From JAJYKC01 sp035545735 (GTDB lineage: Bacteria > Acidobacteriota > Terriglobia > Bryobacterales > Bryobacteraceae): DNA of 64,000 nucleotides. A program made the position numbers and the translations under genes. This document shows, in pieces, positions 7,872 through 17,093 of the stretch. The notes beneath the pieces were generated by a model. The model worked only from the letters and a program-made list of their open reading frames with translations. It did no database searches and was not told the origin of the DNA. Numbering within the stretch: position 1 is the stretch's first letter; every line of letters begins with the position of its first letter. The stretch covers positions 1 to 64,000 of the forward strand of contig DASZXS010000051.1 in the NCBI GenBank assembly GCA_035545735.1. The letters are read 5' to 3'.

Positions 7872-7901
7872 ATCATACGCCCTCCGCAAAACTTCTGTCA
7901 A
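7872..7901 (-). promoter_or_regulatory. Consensus sigma-70-type promoter for the small transcript
   Basis: On the minus strand TTGACA (7896-7901) and TATGAT (7872-7877) are separated by 18 bases. Initiation would fall near 7865, giving an RNA of about 215-230 bases down to the terminator at 7650-7684. It points away from the phosphoketolase gene, which begins about 90 bases away on the other strand. Confidence 0.75.
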
Positions 7902-7988
7902 ACCGAGCCCTCACGTCGCTCTCTGCTCGCAATAATAGAGATAGGCCCGGCGTGCCCGGCGGCGCCCGGTCGTACAGCATCCACTCTT

Positions 7989-10400
7989 ATGACACCCCTA
8001 CAAGTCAGCGAATCGCGGCGATCCTCCGTCCCGTTCGTTCTCGACCCGGACGAGCTTCGCAAAATGGACGCCTATTGGCGCGCCTGCAATTATCTCTGCG
8101 CGGGGATGATTTATCTCCGCGATAACCCTTTGCTCCGTGAGCCCCTCCGGCCGGAGCACTTCAAGAACCGGCTGTTGGGGCATTGGGGCTCCGATCCCGG
8201 CCAAACCTTTATCTGGGTGCACCTCAACCGGGTAATTCGAAAGTACGACCTGGACATGATCTATCTCTCGGGCCCTGGCCATGGCGCTCCGGCGGTCATC
8301 TCGAACTGCTACCTCGAGGGGACCTATTCCGAGATTTATTCCGGCAAAAGCATGGACGAAGCCGGGATGCGCAACCTGTTCCGGGCCTTTTCGTTTCCGG
8401 GACAACTGGGAAGCCATTGCACGCCGGAGGTGCCGGGCTCCATTCACGAGGGCGGCGAGTTGGGCTACAGCCTTTCCCATGCCTTCGGCGCGGCGTTCGA
8501 TAACCCCGGGCTGATCGTAAGCGTCGCCGTGGGAGACGGCGAAGCCGAAACCGGCCCGCTCGCCACGTCCTGGCATTCCAACAAATTTCTCAACCCGATC
8601 CGCGATGGCGCGGTGCTGCCGTTTCTGCACCTGAACGGCTACAAGATCGCGAACCCCACGCTGCTGGCGCGTATTTCCCACGATGAGTTGGAGAGCCTCT
8701 TCCGCGGATACGGATGGACGCCGCACGTGGTGGCGGGTGACGACCCCGAAGAGATGCACCAGAAAATGGCCGCCACAGTGGAAGCCTGCGTGCGCGAGAT
8801 TCGCGACATTCAGCGGGACGCGCGCTCCAGTGGCACGCCAAACCGTCCGCGCTGGCCGATGATTATTCTTCGGTCTCCCAAGGGTTGGACCGGTCCGAAG
8901 GAAGTGGACGGACAGAAGGTGGAGAATTTCTGGCGGGCGCACCAGGTTCCCGTCACCGGCGTCCAAACCAATCCCGAACATCTGCGCATCGTCGAAAACT
9001 GGATGCGGAGCTATCACCCCGAAGATCTCTTCGACGAACATGGGACGCTGCTGGCCGAGTTGCGCGAGCTTGCGCCCACCGGAAAACGGCGCATGAGCGC
9101 CAATCCACACGCAAACGGGGGCACGCTCCGGAAAGACCTGTCTCTTCCGGACTTCCGCGGCTATGCGGTTCCGGTCGAAAACCCTGGAACCACGAAGACA
9201 TCGCCTACCGAGACGCTCGGTAAGTTCCTGCGCGACGTCATGCGCGAGAACATGACCAGCTTTCGCCTGTTCAGCCCGGATGAAAACGCCTCCAATCGCT
9301 TGCAGGACGTCTACGAGGCGACCTGGAAGACCTGGCTCGCGGAAATCTTGCCGGAGGATGCCAACGGAACCGATATCGCGCCCGATGGCCGCGTCATGGA
9401 GATGCTGAGCGAGCATACGCTCGAAGGCTGGCTCGAAGGCTATGTGCTCACGGGACGCCACGGGTTGCTCAACACGTACGAAGCGTTCGCCCACATCATC
9501 GATTCGATGTACAATCAGCACGCGAAATGGCTGGAGAAGGCAAAGCTCGAAAGCGCGTGGAGAGCCCCCATTTCCTCGCTCAATATTCTCATCTCCTCGC
9601 TGGTCTGGCGGCAGGATCACAACGGTTTTACCCACGAAGATCCCGGCTTTCTGGACCTGGTGAGCAACAAGAGCGCCGGAGTCACGCGCATGTACCTTCC
9701 TCCGGACGCGAACTGCTTGCTCAGCGTCGCCGACCACTGCCTCCGCACCAAGGACTACATCAACGTGATCGTCGCCGATAAGCAGCCGCACCTGGTCTAT
9801 CTGGACATGGACGCGGCGGTGGTCCACTGCACCAAGGGCATTGGCATCTGGGAGTGGGCCAGCACCGATGCAGGCGCCGAGCCGGACGTGGTGGTCGCCA
9901 GCGCCGGAGACGTTCTCACCCAGGAGGCACTGGCCGCCGTGGCGATTCTCCGGGATCGTTTCCCGGATCTGAAAATCCGTTACGTCAACGTCGTGGACCT
10001 CTACCGCCTCCAGCCCGCTTCTGAACATCCCCACGGGCTCACCGACCGGGACTTCGACTCCCTCTTCACCGCCGATAAACCCGTGATCTTCAATTTTCAC
10101 GGCTATCCCTGGCTGATCCACAAATTCACATACAAGCGGACCAACCACGCGAACATCCATGTGCGCGGATATAAGGAAAAAGGCAATATCAACACGCCTC
10201 TGGAGCTGGCGATCGCAAACCAGGTCGATCGCTTCACCTTGGCGATCGACGTCATCGACCGCGTTCCCAGGCTCAGAGGGACCGGCGCTCACGTCAAGGA
10301 ATGGCTCCGCGGGCAGATCATCGAAAACATCAATTACGCGCACACGGAGGGATTGGACAAACCGGAAATCCGGGACTGGAAGTGGCCCTTTGCTCGCTAA
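7989..10400 (+). CDS. xfp: Phosphoketolase (xylulose-5-phosphate/fructose-6-phosphate)
   Basis: This 803-residue thiamine-diphosphate enzyme splits xylulose 5-phosphate (and usually fructose 6-phosphate) with phosphate into acetyl phosphate plus glyceraldehyde 3-phosphate or erythrose 4-phosphate. Family signatures are clear: MDAYWRACNYL at 26-36, SGPGHGAPAV at 94-103, HEGGELGYSLSHAFGAAFDN at 153-172, the ThDP motif GDGEAETGP at 182-190, LHLNGYKIANPT, and SPKGWTGPKEVDGQ. The C-terminal domain includes FNFHGYPWLIHKFTYKRTNH. Length matches the family. No Shine-Dalgarno precedes the ATG at 7989. The family core starts at about residue 17, so the exact start is uncertain. No acetate kinase or phosphotransacetylase gene is adjacent. 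Confidence 0.96.
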   Translation: MTPLQVSESRRSSVPFVLDPDELRKMDAYWRACNYLCAGMIYLRDNPLLREPLRPEHFKNRLLGHWGSDPGQTFIWVHLNRVIRKYDLDMIYLSGPGHGAPAVISNCYLEGTYSEIYSGKSMDEAGMRNLFRAFSFPGQLGSHCTPEVPGSIHEGGELGYSLSHAFGAAFDNPGLIVSVAVGDGEAETGPLATSWHSNKFLNPIRDGAVLPFLHLNGYKIANPTLLARISHDELESLFRGYGWTPHVVAGDDPEEMHQKMAATVEACVREIRDIQRDARSSGTPNRPRWPMIILRSPKGWTGPKEVDGQKVENFWRAHQVPVTGVQTNPEHLRIVENWMRSYHPEDLFDEHGTLLAELRELAPTGKRRMSANPHANGGTLRKDLSLPDFRGYAVPVENPGTTKTSPTETLGKFLRDVMRENMTSFRLFSPDENASNRLQDVYEATWKTWLAEILPEDANGTDIAPDGRVMEMLSEHTLEGWLEGYVLTGRHGLLNTYEAFAHIIDSMYNQHAKWLEKAKLESAWRAPISSLNILISSLVWRQDHNGFTHEDPGFLDLVSNKSAGVTRMYLPPDANCLLSVADHCLRTKDYINVIVADKQPHLVYLDMDAAVVHCTKGIGIWEWASTDAGAEPDVVVASAGDVLTQEALAAVAILRDRFPDLKIRYVNVVDLYRLQPASEHPHGLTDRDFDSLFTADKPVIFNFHGYPWLIHKFTYKRTNHANIHVRGYKEKGNINTPLELAIANQVDRFTLAIDVIDRVPRLRGTGAHVKEWLRGQIIENINYAHTEGLDKPEIRDWKWPFAR

Positions 10401-10517
10401 CCTATTTCTTCGGTTTCTATGCTTATTCCGGGTAGCTCCGGCAGGCGCGTGGAACGGCCTGACCGTCCTATGTCCGAATAGTAATGTTCCGGGGCGCTTT
10501 GGGACCGGCGCCCCCTC

Positions 10518-10545
10518 TTGACATGGTATGCTTGCGGCTTACCAT
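10518..10545 (+). promoter_or_regulatory. Promoter with inverted repeat upstream of the M20-permease-ROK operon
   Basis: TTGACA at 10518-10523 is followed after 16 bases by TACCAT at 10540-10545. The two elements overlap the arms of an inverted repeat, ATGGTA (10523-10528) and TACCAT (10540-10545), separated by 11 bases. This is a plausible operator, and the obvious candidate regulator is the ROK protein encoded at the end of the operon. Confidence 0.5.
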
Positions 10546-10570
10546 ATATATTCTGTGACTGTAAAAATAA

Positions 10571-11893
10571 ATGCCGATTCAACAGAACTCAATCGCGGAC
10601 ACAGAGCAGCGTTTGGACGGCGCGCTCACGAATCTGGAACAACGGCTGGTGGATACTCTCAGCGAACTGGTGCGGACCCCTTCGGAAAATCTTCCCCCTC
10701 TGGGAAACGAGAAGGCCTGCCAGATGCGCATCGCCGGATGGCTGCGCGAGCTCGGCATTGAACCCGACGTTTACGAGCTCTCCGAAGTGCCCGGCTTAAC
10801 CAGCCACCCGGAATACTGGCCGGGGCGGGACTATACGGGCCGGCCGAACGTGGATGGAGTCTTGAAAGGTTCCGGCGGAGGCCGGTCGCTGATTCTATCG
10901 GGGCACATCGACACCGTTCCGGCGGACACGCCCGTTCCCTGGAAATATCCTCCCTTCGGCTCCGTTATCCGGGACGGCCATCTTTATGGACGCGGCGCAT
11001 GGGACATGAAGGCGGGCGTCGCTATGAATCTGGCGGTGATCCGCGCATTCCAGCAATCGGAAATCGTGCTCAAGGGCGACATTATCTTCGAGTCGGTGGT
11101 GGACGAGGAATTTGGAGGGGTAAACGGAACCCTCGCAGGTCGTGTGCGCGGCTACAATGCCGACGCGGCGGTTATCGGTGAGCCCTCGGAACTCCGCATC
11201 TGCCCGGCGGGACGCGGCGGACGGACATTGCATATTACCCTGCACGGCGGCGGCGGCATCCTGGCCGGCTCAGCGCCCGGCGGACGCGCGGTAGATCAAC
11301 TCACCTACGTGCTGGGACGCCTCCACGAATTGAAGGAGAGGCGAACCGCGCGCGTGGGCGTTCATCCTTATTACACGAACTCGGCCGAGCCCTTCGCCGT
11401 TTGGGTCACGAACATCGCCACCGGAAAATGGGGTTGGGCGCAGCCGATCACGGTTCCGGAAACCTGCAAAATCGAGCTGTACTGGCAGGCGATGCCGGGC
11501 GAAACGCAGGAAGAAGTGGAAGGCGAGTTCCTCTCCTGGTGGGAGGAGATAACCGGATCGCGCCCGGATTTGTTCGCGGCCAAGCCGCTAATCGAGTGGC
11601 CCATGCGCTTCCTCCCGGGCTGCGCCACGCCGCCGGATGCGGATCTGGTCACCGAATTCGCCGCCGCCGGAGCCGGCCTCGGGATGCAACTCCCGGTCGA
11701 AGGACTCGACGCGCCGAGCGACATGTACATATTTCCCCGGTGCTTCAATACTCCGGCCATCATGTGGGGTCCCCACGGCGGCGGCGCACATCAGCCGGAT
11801 GAACATGTAGAGCTGAAGTCGCTCATTGCCGCCACGCGCACTCTGGCTCATTTCGCATGCCGCTGGTGCGGAGTGGAGGATTCCGGCGCATGA
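10571..11893 (+). CDS. M20-family metallopeptidase (ArgE/DapE/aminoacylase-like)
   Basis: This 440-residue di-metal hydrolase shows LSGHIDTVPAD (first His/Asp metal site), LYGRGAWDMKAGVA (bridging Asp), ESVVDEEFGGVNG (catalytic Glu pair) and VIGEPSELRICPAGRGG. The C-terminal metal site lies near MWGPHGGGAHQPDEHVE. The lid domain sits between about residues 215 and 335. Members remove acyl groups from amino acids or cleave small peptides in the cytoplasm; there is no signal peptide here. The sequence resembles acetylornithine deacetylase-like proteins, but the substrate is unassigned. The stop overlaps the permease start as ATGA, so hydrolysis is likely linked to uptake of the same compound class. 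Confidence 0.9.
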   Translation: MPIQQNSIADTEQRLDGALTNLEQRLVDTLSELVRTPSENLPPLGNEKACQMRIAGWLRELGIEPDVYELSEVPGLTSHPEYWPGRDYTGRPNVDGVLKGSGGGRSLILSGHIDTVPADTPVPWKYPPFGSVIRDGHLYGRGAWDMKAGVAMNLAVIRAFQQSEIVLKGDIIFESVVDEEFGGVNGTLAGRVRGYNADAAVIGEPSELRICPAGRGGRTLHITLHGGGGILAGSAPGGRAVDQLTYVLGRLHELKERRTARVGVHPYYTNSAEPFAVWVTNIATGKWGWAQPITVPETCKIELYWQAMPGETQEEVEGEFLSWWEEITGSRPDLFAAKPLIEWPMRFLPGCATPPDADLVTEFAAAGAGLGMQLPVEGLDAPSDMYIFPRCFNTPAIMWGPHGGGAHQPDEHVELKSLIAATRTLAHFACRWCGVEDSGA

Positions 11894-13257
11894 GCAAAAC
11901 GGCGGGCCCGGCCCGGCTGAAGCCTTTCCTGCGCTTACCGGCGCTGGTCCTGTTCGGAATCACCTTCGTCGGCCCGACGGCGCCGTTCCCAATGTTCGGC
12001 ATCGTCAGTTCGGTGTCCAAGGGGCACATGGCGCTGGCTTACCTGATCGCGCTGTGCGCCATGGTGCTGACCGCGATCAGCTACGGGAAGATGTCGGCCG
12101 CTTACCCAGCGGCTGGGTCTGCCTACACCTACAGCCGGCGGTCCCTGCATCCGGCCGCCGGATTTCTGGTCGGCTGGACCATGCTGCTCGATTACATGCT
12201 GCTGCCGCTGCTCAGCGTGATCTATGTCTCGATCACATTCGCGCGCTTGATGCCGTTCGTGCCCTACCGCGTATGGCTGGTGCTCTGCGCCATGGTGATG
12301 ACGGCGGTGAACCTGTTTGGATTGAAAGTGACGAACAAGGCCAATTTCGCCATGACGGCGATCATGATGGCGGCCGTGATCTGGTTTGTCACGGCGGCGA
12401 TTCATGCTCTCTTTGAGGGACAGGGCGCCGCCGCGTTGCTCTCCTCCCAACCGTTTTATAACCCCGCCGCTTTCTCGCTGCGCAGTGTAATGGCCGGAAC
12501 GTCCATCGCGGCCTTCAGCTATCTGGGTTTTGACGGCATCAGCACGCTCGCCGAAGATTGCAAGGACCCGCGCCGCGACATCGGACGCGCCACCGTGCTG
12601 GTCTGCCTCATCTGCGGGTTTCTCTTCATTCCGCAAGCCTACCTGGGCCAATTGCTCTGGCCGGATTTCGCAACGTTTCCGAATGTCGAAACCGCCTTTC
12701 TCGACGTGGCGCGGCTGGCAGGCGGCGCGGCGCTGTTCTCCATGGTCTCGTTCGTTCTGGTGGTCGCGGGATTTGCCAGCGCCATCACCGGCCAGGCCAG
12801 CGCTTCCAGGCTTTTGTTCGGCATGGCGCGCGACCGCCTGCTGCCCTCGCGCATCTTCACCTACATTCATCCCAAGCATTCCACCCCGACTTTTGGAGTG
12901 CTGGCCGTCGGAGTGGTCGCGGTCCTCGGAGGCTTTTATCTCTCCTTCCAACTCGCCGCCGAAGCCGTGAATTTTGGCGCTCTGTTGGGGTTCATGTCGG
13001 TGAACCTCAGCGTGGTGAGCCATTATTTCATCCGCGAGCGCGAGCGTGGGTTCGGCGGTCTGTTTTCGAATCTCATTTTGCCCTGCGGGGGCTTTCTGGT
13101 ATGCCTCTACGTGTTTCTGAATCTGTCCGTGACGGCCAAGTGGGTCGGCGTGGTCTGGTGCGGCGTGGGACTTGTCCTGCTTGCCGTGCTGACCAGCGGA
13201 TTCCGCGTGAAACTGGACGACCTGATACCGGCGCAAGCGTTCGCCGAGGAGAACTGA
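11890..13257 (+). CDS. APC-superfamily amino-acid permease
   Basis: This 455-residue transporter has about 12 hydrophobic segments. The start at 11890 is chosen because ATGA overlaps the stop of the M20 gene; an upstream in-frame ATG would lie inside that gene. Conserved features are GITFVGPTAPFPMFGIV in helix 1, AYPAAGSAYTYSRRSL, GWTMLLDYMLLPLLSV, AAFSYLGFDGISTLAEDCKD and the SRLLFGMARDRLLPSRIF loop. The set resembles the putrescine/amino-acid importer branch (PuuP-like) more than the cationic amino-acid branch seen at 1625-3118. It is probably a proton symporter for an amino acid or amine delivered to the M20 enzyme. The next gene, a ROK regulator, begins 30 bases downstream. Confidence 0.92.
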   Translation: MSKTAGPARLKPFLRLPALVLFGITFVGPTAPFPMFGIVSSVSKGHMALAYLIALCAMVLTAISYGKMSAAYPAAGSAYTYSRRSLHPAAGFLVGWTMLLDYMLLPLLSVIYVSITFARLMPFVPYRVWLVLCAMVMTAVNLFGLKVTNKANFAMTAIMMAAVIWFVTAAIHALFEGQGAAALLSSQPFYNPAAFSLRSVMAGTSIAAFSYLGFDGISTLAEDCKDPRRDIGRATVLVCLICGFLFIPQAYLGQLLWPDFATFPNVETAFLDVARLAGGAALFSMVSFVLVVAGFASAITGQASASRLLFGMARDRLLPSRIFTYIHPKHSTPTFGVLAVGVVAVLGGFYLSFQLAAEAVNFGALLGFMSVNLSVVSHYFIRERERGFGGLFSNLILPCGGFLVCLYVFLNLSVTAKWVGVVWCGVGLVLLAVLTSGFRVKLDDLIPAQAFAEEN

Positions 13258-13287
13258 TGCGGACGATGCCGGACCCCCGCCTTCTTC

Positions 13288-14523
13288 ATGGCTGACGTCA
13301 CCTTCACCACGAGCGGAGCGTTAAACAAGTCGTCCTTGCGGGAGGGCAATGAGCGGCTGGTGCTGAATGCTATCCGGCAGCACCCCACACTGTCGCGCGC
13401 CGATATCGCGCGAATCACCGGACTTTCACCGAGCACCGTCACGTTCATCATGGAACGCCTGCTGCGGCGAAAACTGGTCTGTGAGGAGCGCTCGGCCAAT
13501 CACACCCAGGTAGGCAGGCGTCCCACCGCTCTCCGCCTGCGCCCGGAAGCGCGCACCGCGGTGGGCGTCGAGTTCAACTTGACGCACGCGCGCATCGGTC
13601 TCGCGTATTGGACCGGTGAGCTCATCAAGGAGCGAACCATCCCCCGCTCCGTCTCCCACGAGCTTTTCTTCGACAAAATCCACGACGCGATCCGCACCCT
13701 GGCGCGCGCCAAGGCGGGTACGGAGGTGCTGGGCGTCGGCGTCGGACTTCCCGGCTTCTCTGACCGCGCCACCGGCAAAGTGATCGCGGCGGAAAATTTC
13801 AACTGGACCGGCATCGAAGCCGGCCGCCATCTGCGCAAAGATCTGCCCTTCCCCTTCTTCTACGAAAACGGCGCCAAGCTGCGCGCCCTGGCGGAGACCT
13901 GGTTCGTACCGGATGGCGGGAAAGCGCTCCGGGATTTCGTCTTTGTCACCATGCGTGGAGGACTGGGCACGGGAGTCATCGTCAACGGGCAGATCCTGCA
14001 GGGAGCGCTCTCCGCCGCGGCCGAATTCGGACACACCATCCTCTATCCGGAAGGGCGCAAGTGCGCCTGCGGCAACACCGGATGCTGGGAGCAATATGCC
14101 TCGGATCTCGCCGTCGCACGCGCCTATGCGGAACGCACCAAGGCCCGCAATGCCGAGGAGATCGACGCCGACGCCGTGGTGCAGCGGGCGCGCGAGGGAG
14201 ACCGCGCGGCCATTGCCGTACTCGACGAAACCGCCGGGTATGTCGCCCTTGGACTGGTGAACGTAATCATGGTCTTGAATCCCGAGGCGATTGTCCTGGG
14301 CGACTATCTCGCCGCCGGCTGGGACCTGATGCAGGAACGCGTCTGGGAAGTGCTGCGCACTCGCGTCCCCGCCTACTACCTGGCGGGCGTGCGCATATTC
14401 CCGTCGGAACACGCCGCCGCTTCGTCCCTCCGCGGCTGCATCGCGCTGGTTCTCTCGCAATACTTCAAGAATTTCGGCGACGGAAATCCGTCCGCTCCTG
14501 GAAATTCCGTACTCATTCACTAG
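13288..14523 (+). CDS. ROK-family transcriptional regulator
   Basis: This 411-residue protein has an N-terminal winged helix (residues about 20-75: NERLVLNAIRQHPTLSRADI, then TGLSPSTVTFIMERLLRRKL) joined to a ROK sugar-kinase-like domain. The zinc motif CACGNTGCWEQYAS is intact, as in NagC/XylR-type regulators. The ENDAN segment that carries the catalytic base in true ROK kinases reads ENGAK, so kinase activity is unlikely. It should bind DNA as a repressor or activator and respond to a sugar or sugar derivative. As last gene of the M20-permease operon it may control the inverted repeat at 10523-10545. No good Shine-Dalgarno precedes the ATG, so a slightly different start is possible. Confidence 0.9.
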   Translation: MADVTFTTSGALNKSSLREGNERLVLNAIRQHPTLSRADIARITGLSPSTVTFIMERLLRRKLVCEERSANHTQVGRRPTALRLRPEARTAVGVEFNLTHARIGLAYWTGELIKERTIPRSVSHELFFDKIHDAIRTLARAKAGTEVLGVGVGLPGFSDRATGKVIAAENFNWTGIEAGRHLRKDLPFPFFYENGAKLRALAETWFVPDGGKALRDFVFVTMRGGLGTGVIVNGQILQGALSAAAEFGHTILYPEGRKCACGNTGCWEQYASDLAVARAYAERTKARNAEEIDADAVVQRAREGDRAAIAVLDETAGYVALGLVNVIMVLNPEAIVLGDYLAAGWDLMQERVWEVLRTRVPAYYLAGVRIFPSEHAAASSLRGCIALVLSQYFKNFGDGNPSAPGNSVLIH

Positions 14524-14606
14524 CCTGGTGATCCGTCCTTAACTCCGGGCGTGCCGGCGCGCCACCCCACGACGACGAACGGCAACGTACTCATTCGTTA
14601 GCCAGG
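14509..14606. repeat. Imperfect 20-bp direct repeat at the end of the ROK gene
   Basis: GTACTCATTCACTAGCCTGG at 14509-14528 spans the ROK stop codon and recurs as GTACTCATTCGTTAGCCAGG at 14587-14606 (17 of 20 identical, 78 bases apart). It looks like a local tandem duplication of the gene end within the spacer before the M1 peptidase. No regulatory role is evident. Confidence 0.4.
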
Positions 14607-14645
14607 GTTGCCGCCCTCAGTAAAATCCGGTATCCTAGCCCCACT

Positions 14646-17084
14646 ATGGCCATACGGGCTTTTTGTGCTGTTTCTTTTCTTATTCTTGGACAACTGTGCG
14701 CGCAGGAATCCACGGTGCTGCCGTCGGCCCCGCCCGCCGCAAACTCCGACCCGAACTACCGCGCGCTCCGCGATGGCGAGCCAAAAGAGGCGATCTCGGT
14801 TCGAAATCTCATCCTGAAAAGGGATTCCGCCACCATCACCCTGCAATCGGGTGAAATCGCCTTCGAGCGCCCCGTCCTTGGCCGCCGCGCCATCGCATCG
14901 TTTAGCGGTCACGGCTCGTTTCATCTTGACCCGGTGCTTCAGTTGGAGCAGCAGCATTTGCTGGCCGCCACGGGCGCGAAGACAATTGACGAAGACTTCG
15001 ATTCCGCCCTGCTGGTCTTCTCCGACAACACGTACGAGGAAGCGAACGCCGCCGGACAGGCAATCGAGCCCGGACAGGCCGCGACCCAGGCGCTCGAGGA
15101 GATGCGGAAGAGACTCCGGAAGGGCGGCGGAGAAAATCTGGAGGCCGAAGTCTTGGGGGAGCTTTATAACCCGGCGCGCCGCGGGTCGTTCCGGCTGTTC
15201 ATGCACGGCAGTAAGCACTCCGACCTCCGCTTTCTCATCAACCAGGCCGGCGCGATCCCCGAAATTTCTCCGGAAGAGGTGGCGGTGATCGAGGGAGATC
15301 CACAATCCGACGATGCCGGCATCTGGTACCTCACTCACCTCCGCGACGAATGGGCGCGGCAAACGGCATCGTCCAGCGAAGACAAACGCATTGTTGCGGC
15401 GGAGCACTACCAGATCGAGACCACCATCGACAAGCAGGAGCATCTGCACGCCTCCGCCAGCGTGAGGCTGAAAACGCTGGCAAACGGCGATCGCGTCATC
15501 TCATTCGGTTTACTCCCGGCACTCCGCGTTTCGCGGGCGGCGCTCGATGGCAAGGATATCTCGTTCATTCAGGAAGGAAGAAAACAGGATGGGTCGTTTT
15601 ATGTCATTCTTCCCCAGCCTTCCGTTTCCAATCGGGAATACACGCTGCAGGTGGAGTATGAGGGCGATAAGGTGCTCCGCAACGAAGGAGGAGGAACGTT
15701 CTCGGTGGGAGCGCGAACCAGTTGGTATCCCAGTCTGAACGCCTTCCGGGATCGCACCTTGTACGAACTGACCTTTCGGGTTCCGCGCCAGTACACCGTG
15801 GTGAGCGTCGGCAAACTGGAAAAGGAGGAGCGCGAGGACGATTACGAGGTGACGCATTGGAACTCGGAGGTCGCCATTCCCGTCGCCGGGTTCAACTACG
15901 GATTCTTTAAGAAGAAAGAGCGCGACGACGATACGACTCACTACCGGGTGGAAGCCTACGCGACCCGCGAGGTGCCGGACTACATGCGGAGTATGGATCG
16001 TCTTCTGCCCGGACAGCGGGACGGGGACGCGGCGCAAATCACGGCTATGTCTCCGTCCGTGCTCGCCCAGGCCGCGATGGTGGAAGCATCCAATGCCATC
16101 CGCTGCTACAACATCTGGTTTGGCGAGACGCCGTTTCATCGCCTTGCGATCACGCAGCAGCCCGAGTTTAATTTCGGGCAATCCTGGCCGACACTGGTTT
16201 ATCTCCCTGTGAGCGCCTTCCTCGATGCGACGCAGCGATGGAGTCTTATGGGCGAAAGTGCCTTCAAATTCGCCGGGTTCATCCAGGAGGTGACTCCGCA
16301 TGAGGTGGCACATCAATGGTGGGGCCACACCGTGGGGTGGGCGTCCTACCGCGACCAGTGGCTTTCGGAAGGATTTGCGGATTTCTCGGCGGCGCTCTAC
16401 CTGGAACAGGTGGAGCGCGACCCGAACAAGGCTCAAAAATTCTGGGAGCGGGCTCAACACACGATTCTGGAGAAAAATCAGTTTGGCCGCTCGGCCAACG
16501 ATGCGGGACCGGTCTGGATGGGCTTTCGGCTCAATACCGCCAGGAACCGGGGCGCGTACAGTCGCCTGATCTATTCCAAGGGCGGCTATGTGCTGCACAT
16601 GCTCAGGAGTCTGATGTGGGACGCGAAAACCGGCGATGCGAACTTCATCGCGATGATGCACGATTTCGTGAAGCAATACGAGAACAGGAACGCCTCGACA
16701 CAGGACTTCGAAGCCATTGTGGAGAAGCATATCGATCCCACTTCCGGTCTGGAGGAAAACGGCAGCTTACAGTGGTTTTTCAAGGAGTGGATATTTGGCG
16801 CCGAAATCCCCGCCTATCGCCTGACCTACTCCCTCGCGCCCGCCGCGGGCGGCAGGACGCTGCTCACCGGGACCATTACACAGAGCGGCGTTTCCGGGAA
16901 CTTCCGGATGTTTGTTCCGGTTTATCTTGACTACGATGGCCGGCTGACGCGCGTCGGCAGCGCGGGGCTGGTAGGTTCCAGTTCCCAAAGCATTAAGGTG
17001 CTCCTTGCGAAGAAGCCCAAGCGGGTGGTGATCAATGCGATGCACGATGTACTGGCTTCGGAATCGGTTTCCGAGGGGAGTTGA
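14646..17084 (+). CDS. Secreted M1-family metallopeptidase with altered substrate motif
   Basis: This 812-residue protein begins with a short signal peptide (MAIRAFCAVSFLILGQLCAQ). The zinc site is complete: HEVAHQWWGH at 552-561 with Glu553 catalytic, and SEGFAD supplying the third ligand Glu575. The normal GxMEN exopeptidase motif is absent; the equivalent strand reads EFNFGQSWPTLVYLP. The catalytic core therefore looks like the M1 fold, but N-terminal amino-group recognition may be altered. The first about 240 residues are an extra domain also seen in large acidobacterial M1 proteins. It probably trims peptides in the periplasm or outside the cell. It converges on the DUF4091 gene with nine bases between stops. 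Confidence 0.88.
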   Translation: MAIRAFCAVSFLILGQLCAQESTVLPSAPPAANSDPNYRALRDGEPKEAISVRNLILKRDSATITLQSGEIAFERPVLGRRAIASFSGHGSFHLDPVLQLEQQHLLAATGAKTIDEDFDSALLVFSDNTYEEANAAGQAIEPGQAATQALEEMRKRLRKGGGENLEAEVLGELYNPARRGSFRLFMHGSKHSDLRFLINQAGAIPEISPEEVAVIEGDPQSDDAGIWYLTHLRDEWARQTASSSEDKRIVAAEHYQIETTIDKQEHLHASASVRLKTLANGDRVISFGLLPALRVSRAALDGKDISFIQEGRKQDGSFYVILPQPSVSNREYTLQVEYEGDKVLRNEGGGTFSVGARTSWYPSLNAFRDRTLYELTFRVPRQYTVVSVGKLEKEEREDDYEVTHWNSEVAIPVAGFNYGFFKKKERDDDTTHYRVEAYATREVPDYMRSMDRLLPGQRDGDAAQITAMSPSVLAQAAMVEASNAIRCYNIWFGETPFHRLAITQQPEFNFGQSWPTLVYLPVSAFLDATQRWSLMGESAFKFAGFIQEVTPHEVAHQWWGHTVGWASYRDQWLSEGFADFSAALYLEQVERDPNKAQKFWERAQHTILEKNQFGRSANDAGPVWMGFRLNTARNRGAYSRLIYSKGGYVLHMLRSLMWDAKTGDANFIAMMHDFVKQYENRNASTQDFEAIVEKHIDPTSGLEENGSLQWFFKEWIFGAEIPAYRLTYSLAPAAGGRTLLTGTITQSGVSGNFRMFVPVYLDYDGRLTRVGSAGLVGSSSQSIKVLLAKKPKRVVINAMHDVLASESVSEGS

Positions 17085-17093
17085 CTGGAAGCC

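Noticed and set aside
7998..10343. Long open frame antisense to phosphoketolase
   Set aside because: The sense protein has full family motifs. The antisense frame is low-complexity, has no ribosome site, and reflects GC-biased third positions. The same applies to long antisense frames under the ROK, permease, receptor, helicase and flotillin genes.
13288..14523. ROK protein as a glucokinase-type sugar kinase
   Set aside because: It has an N-terminal winged helix, and the ENDAN catalytic segment reads ENGAK, so it is a regulator.
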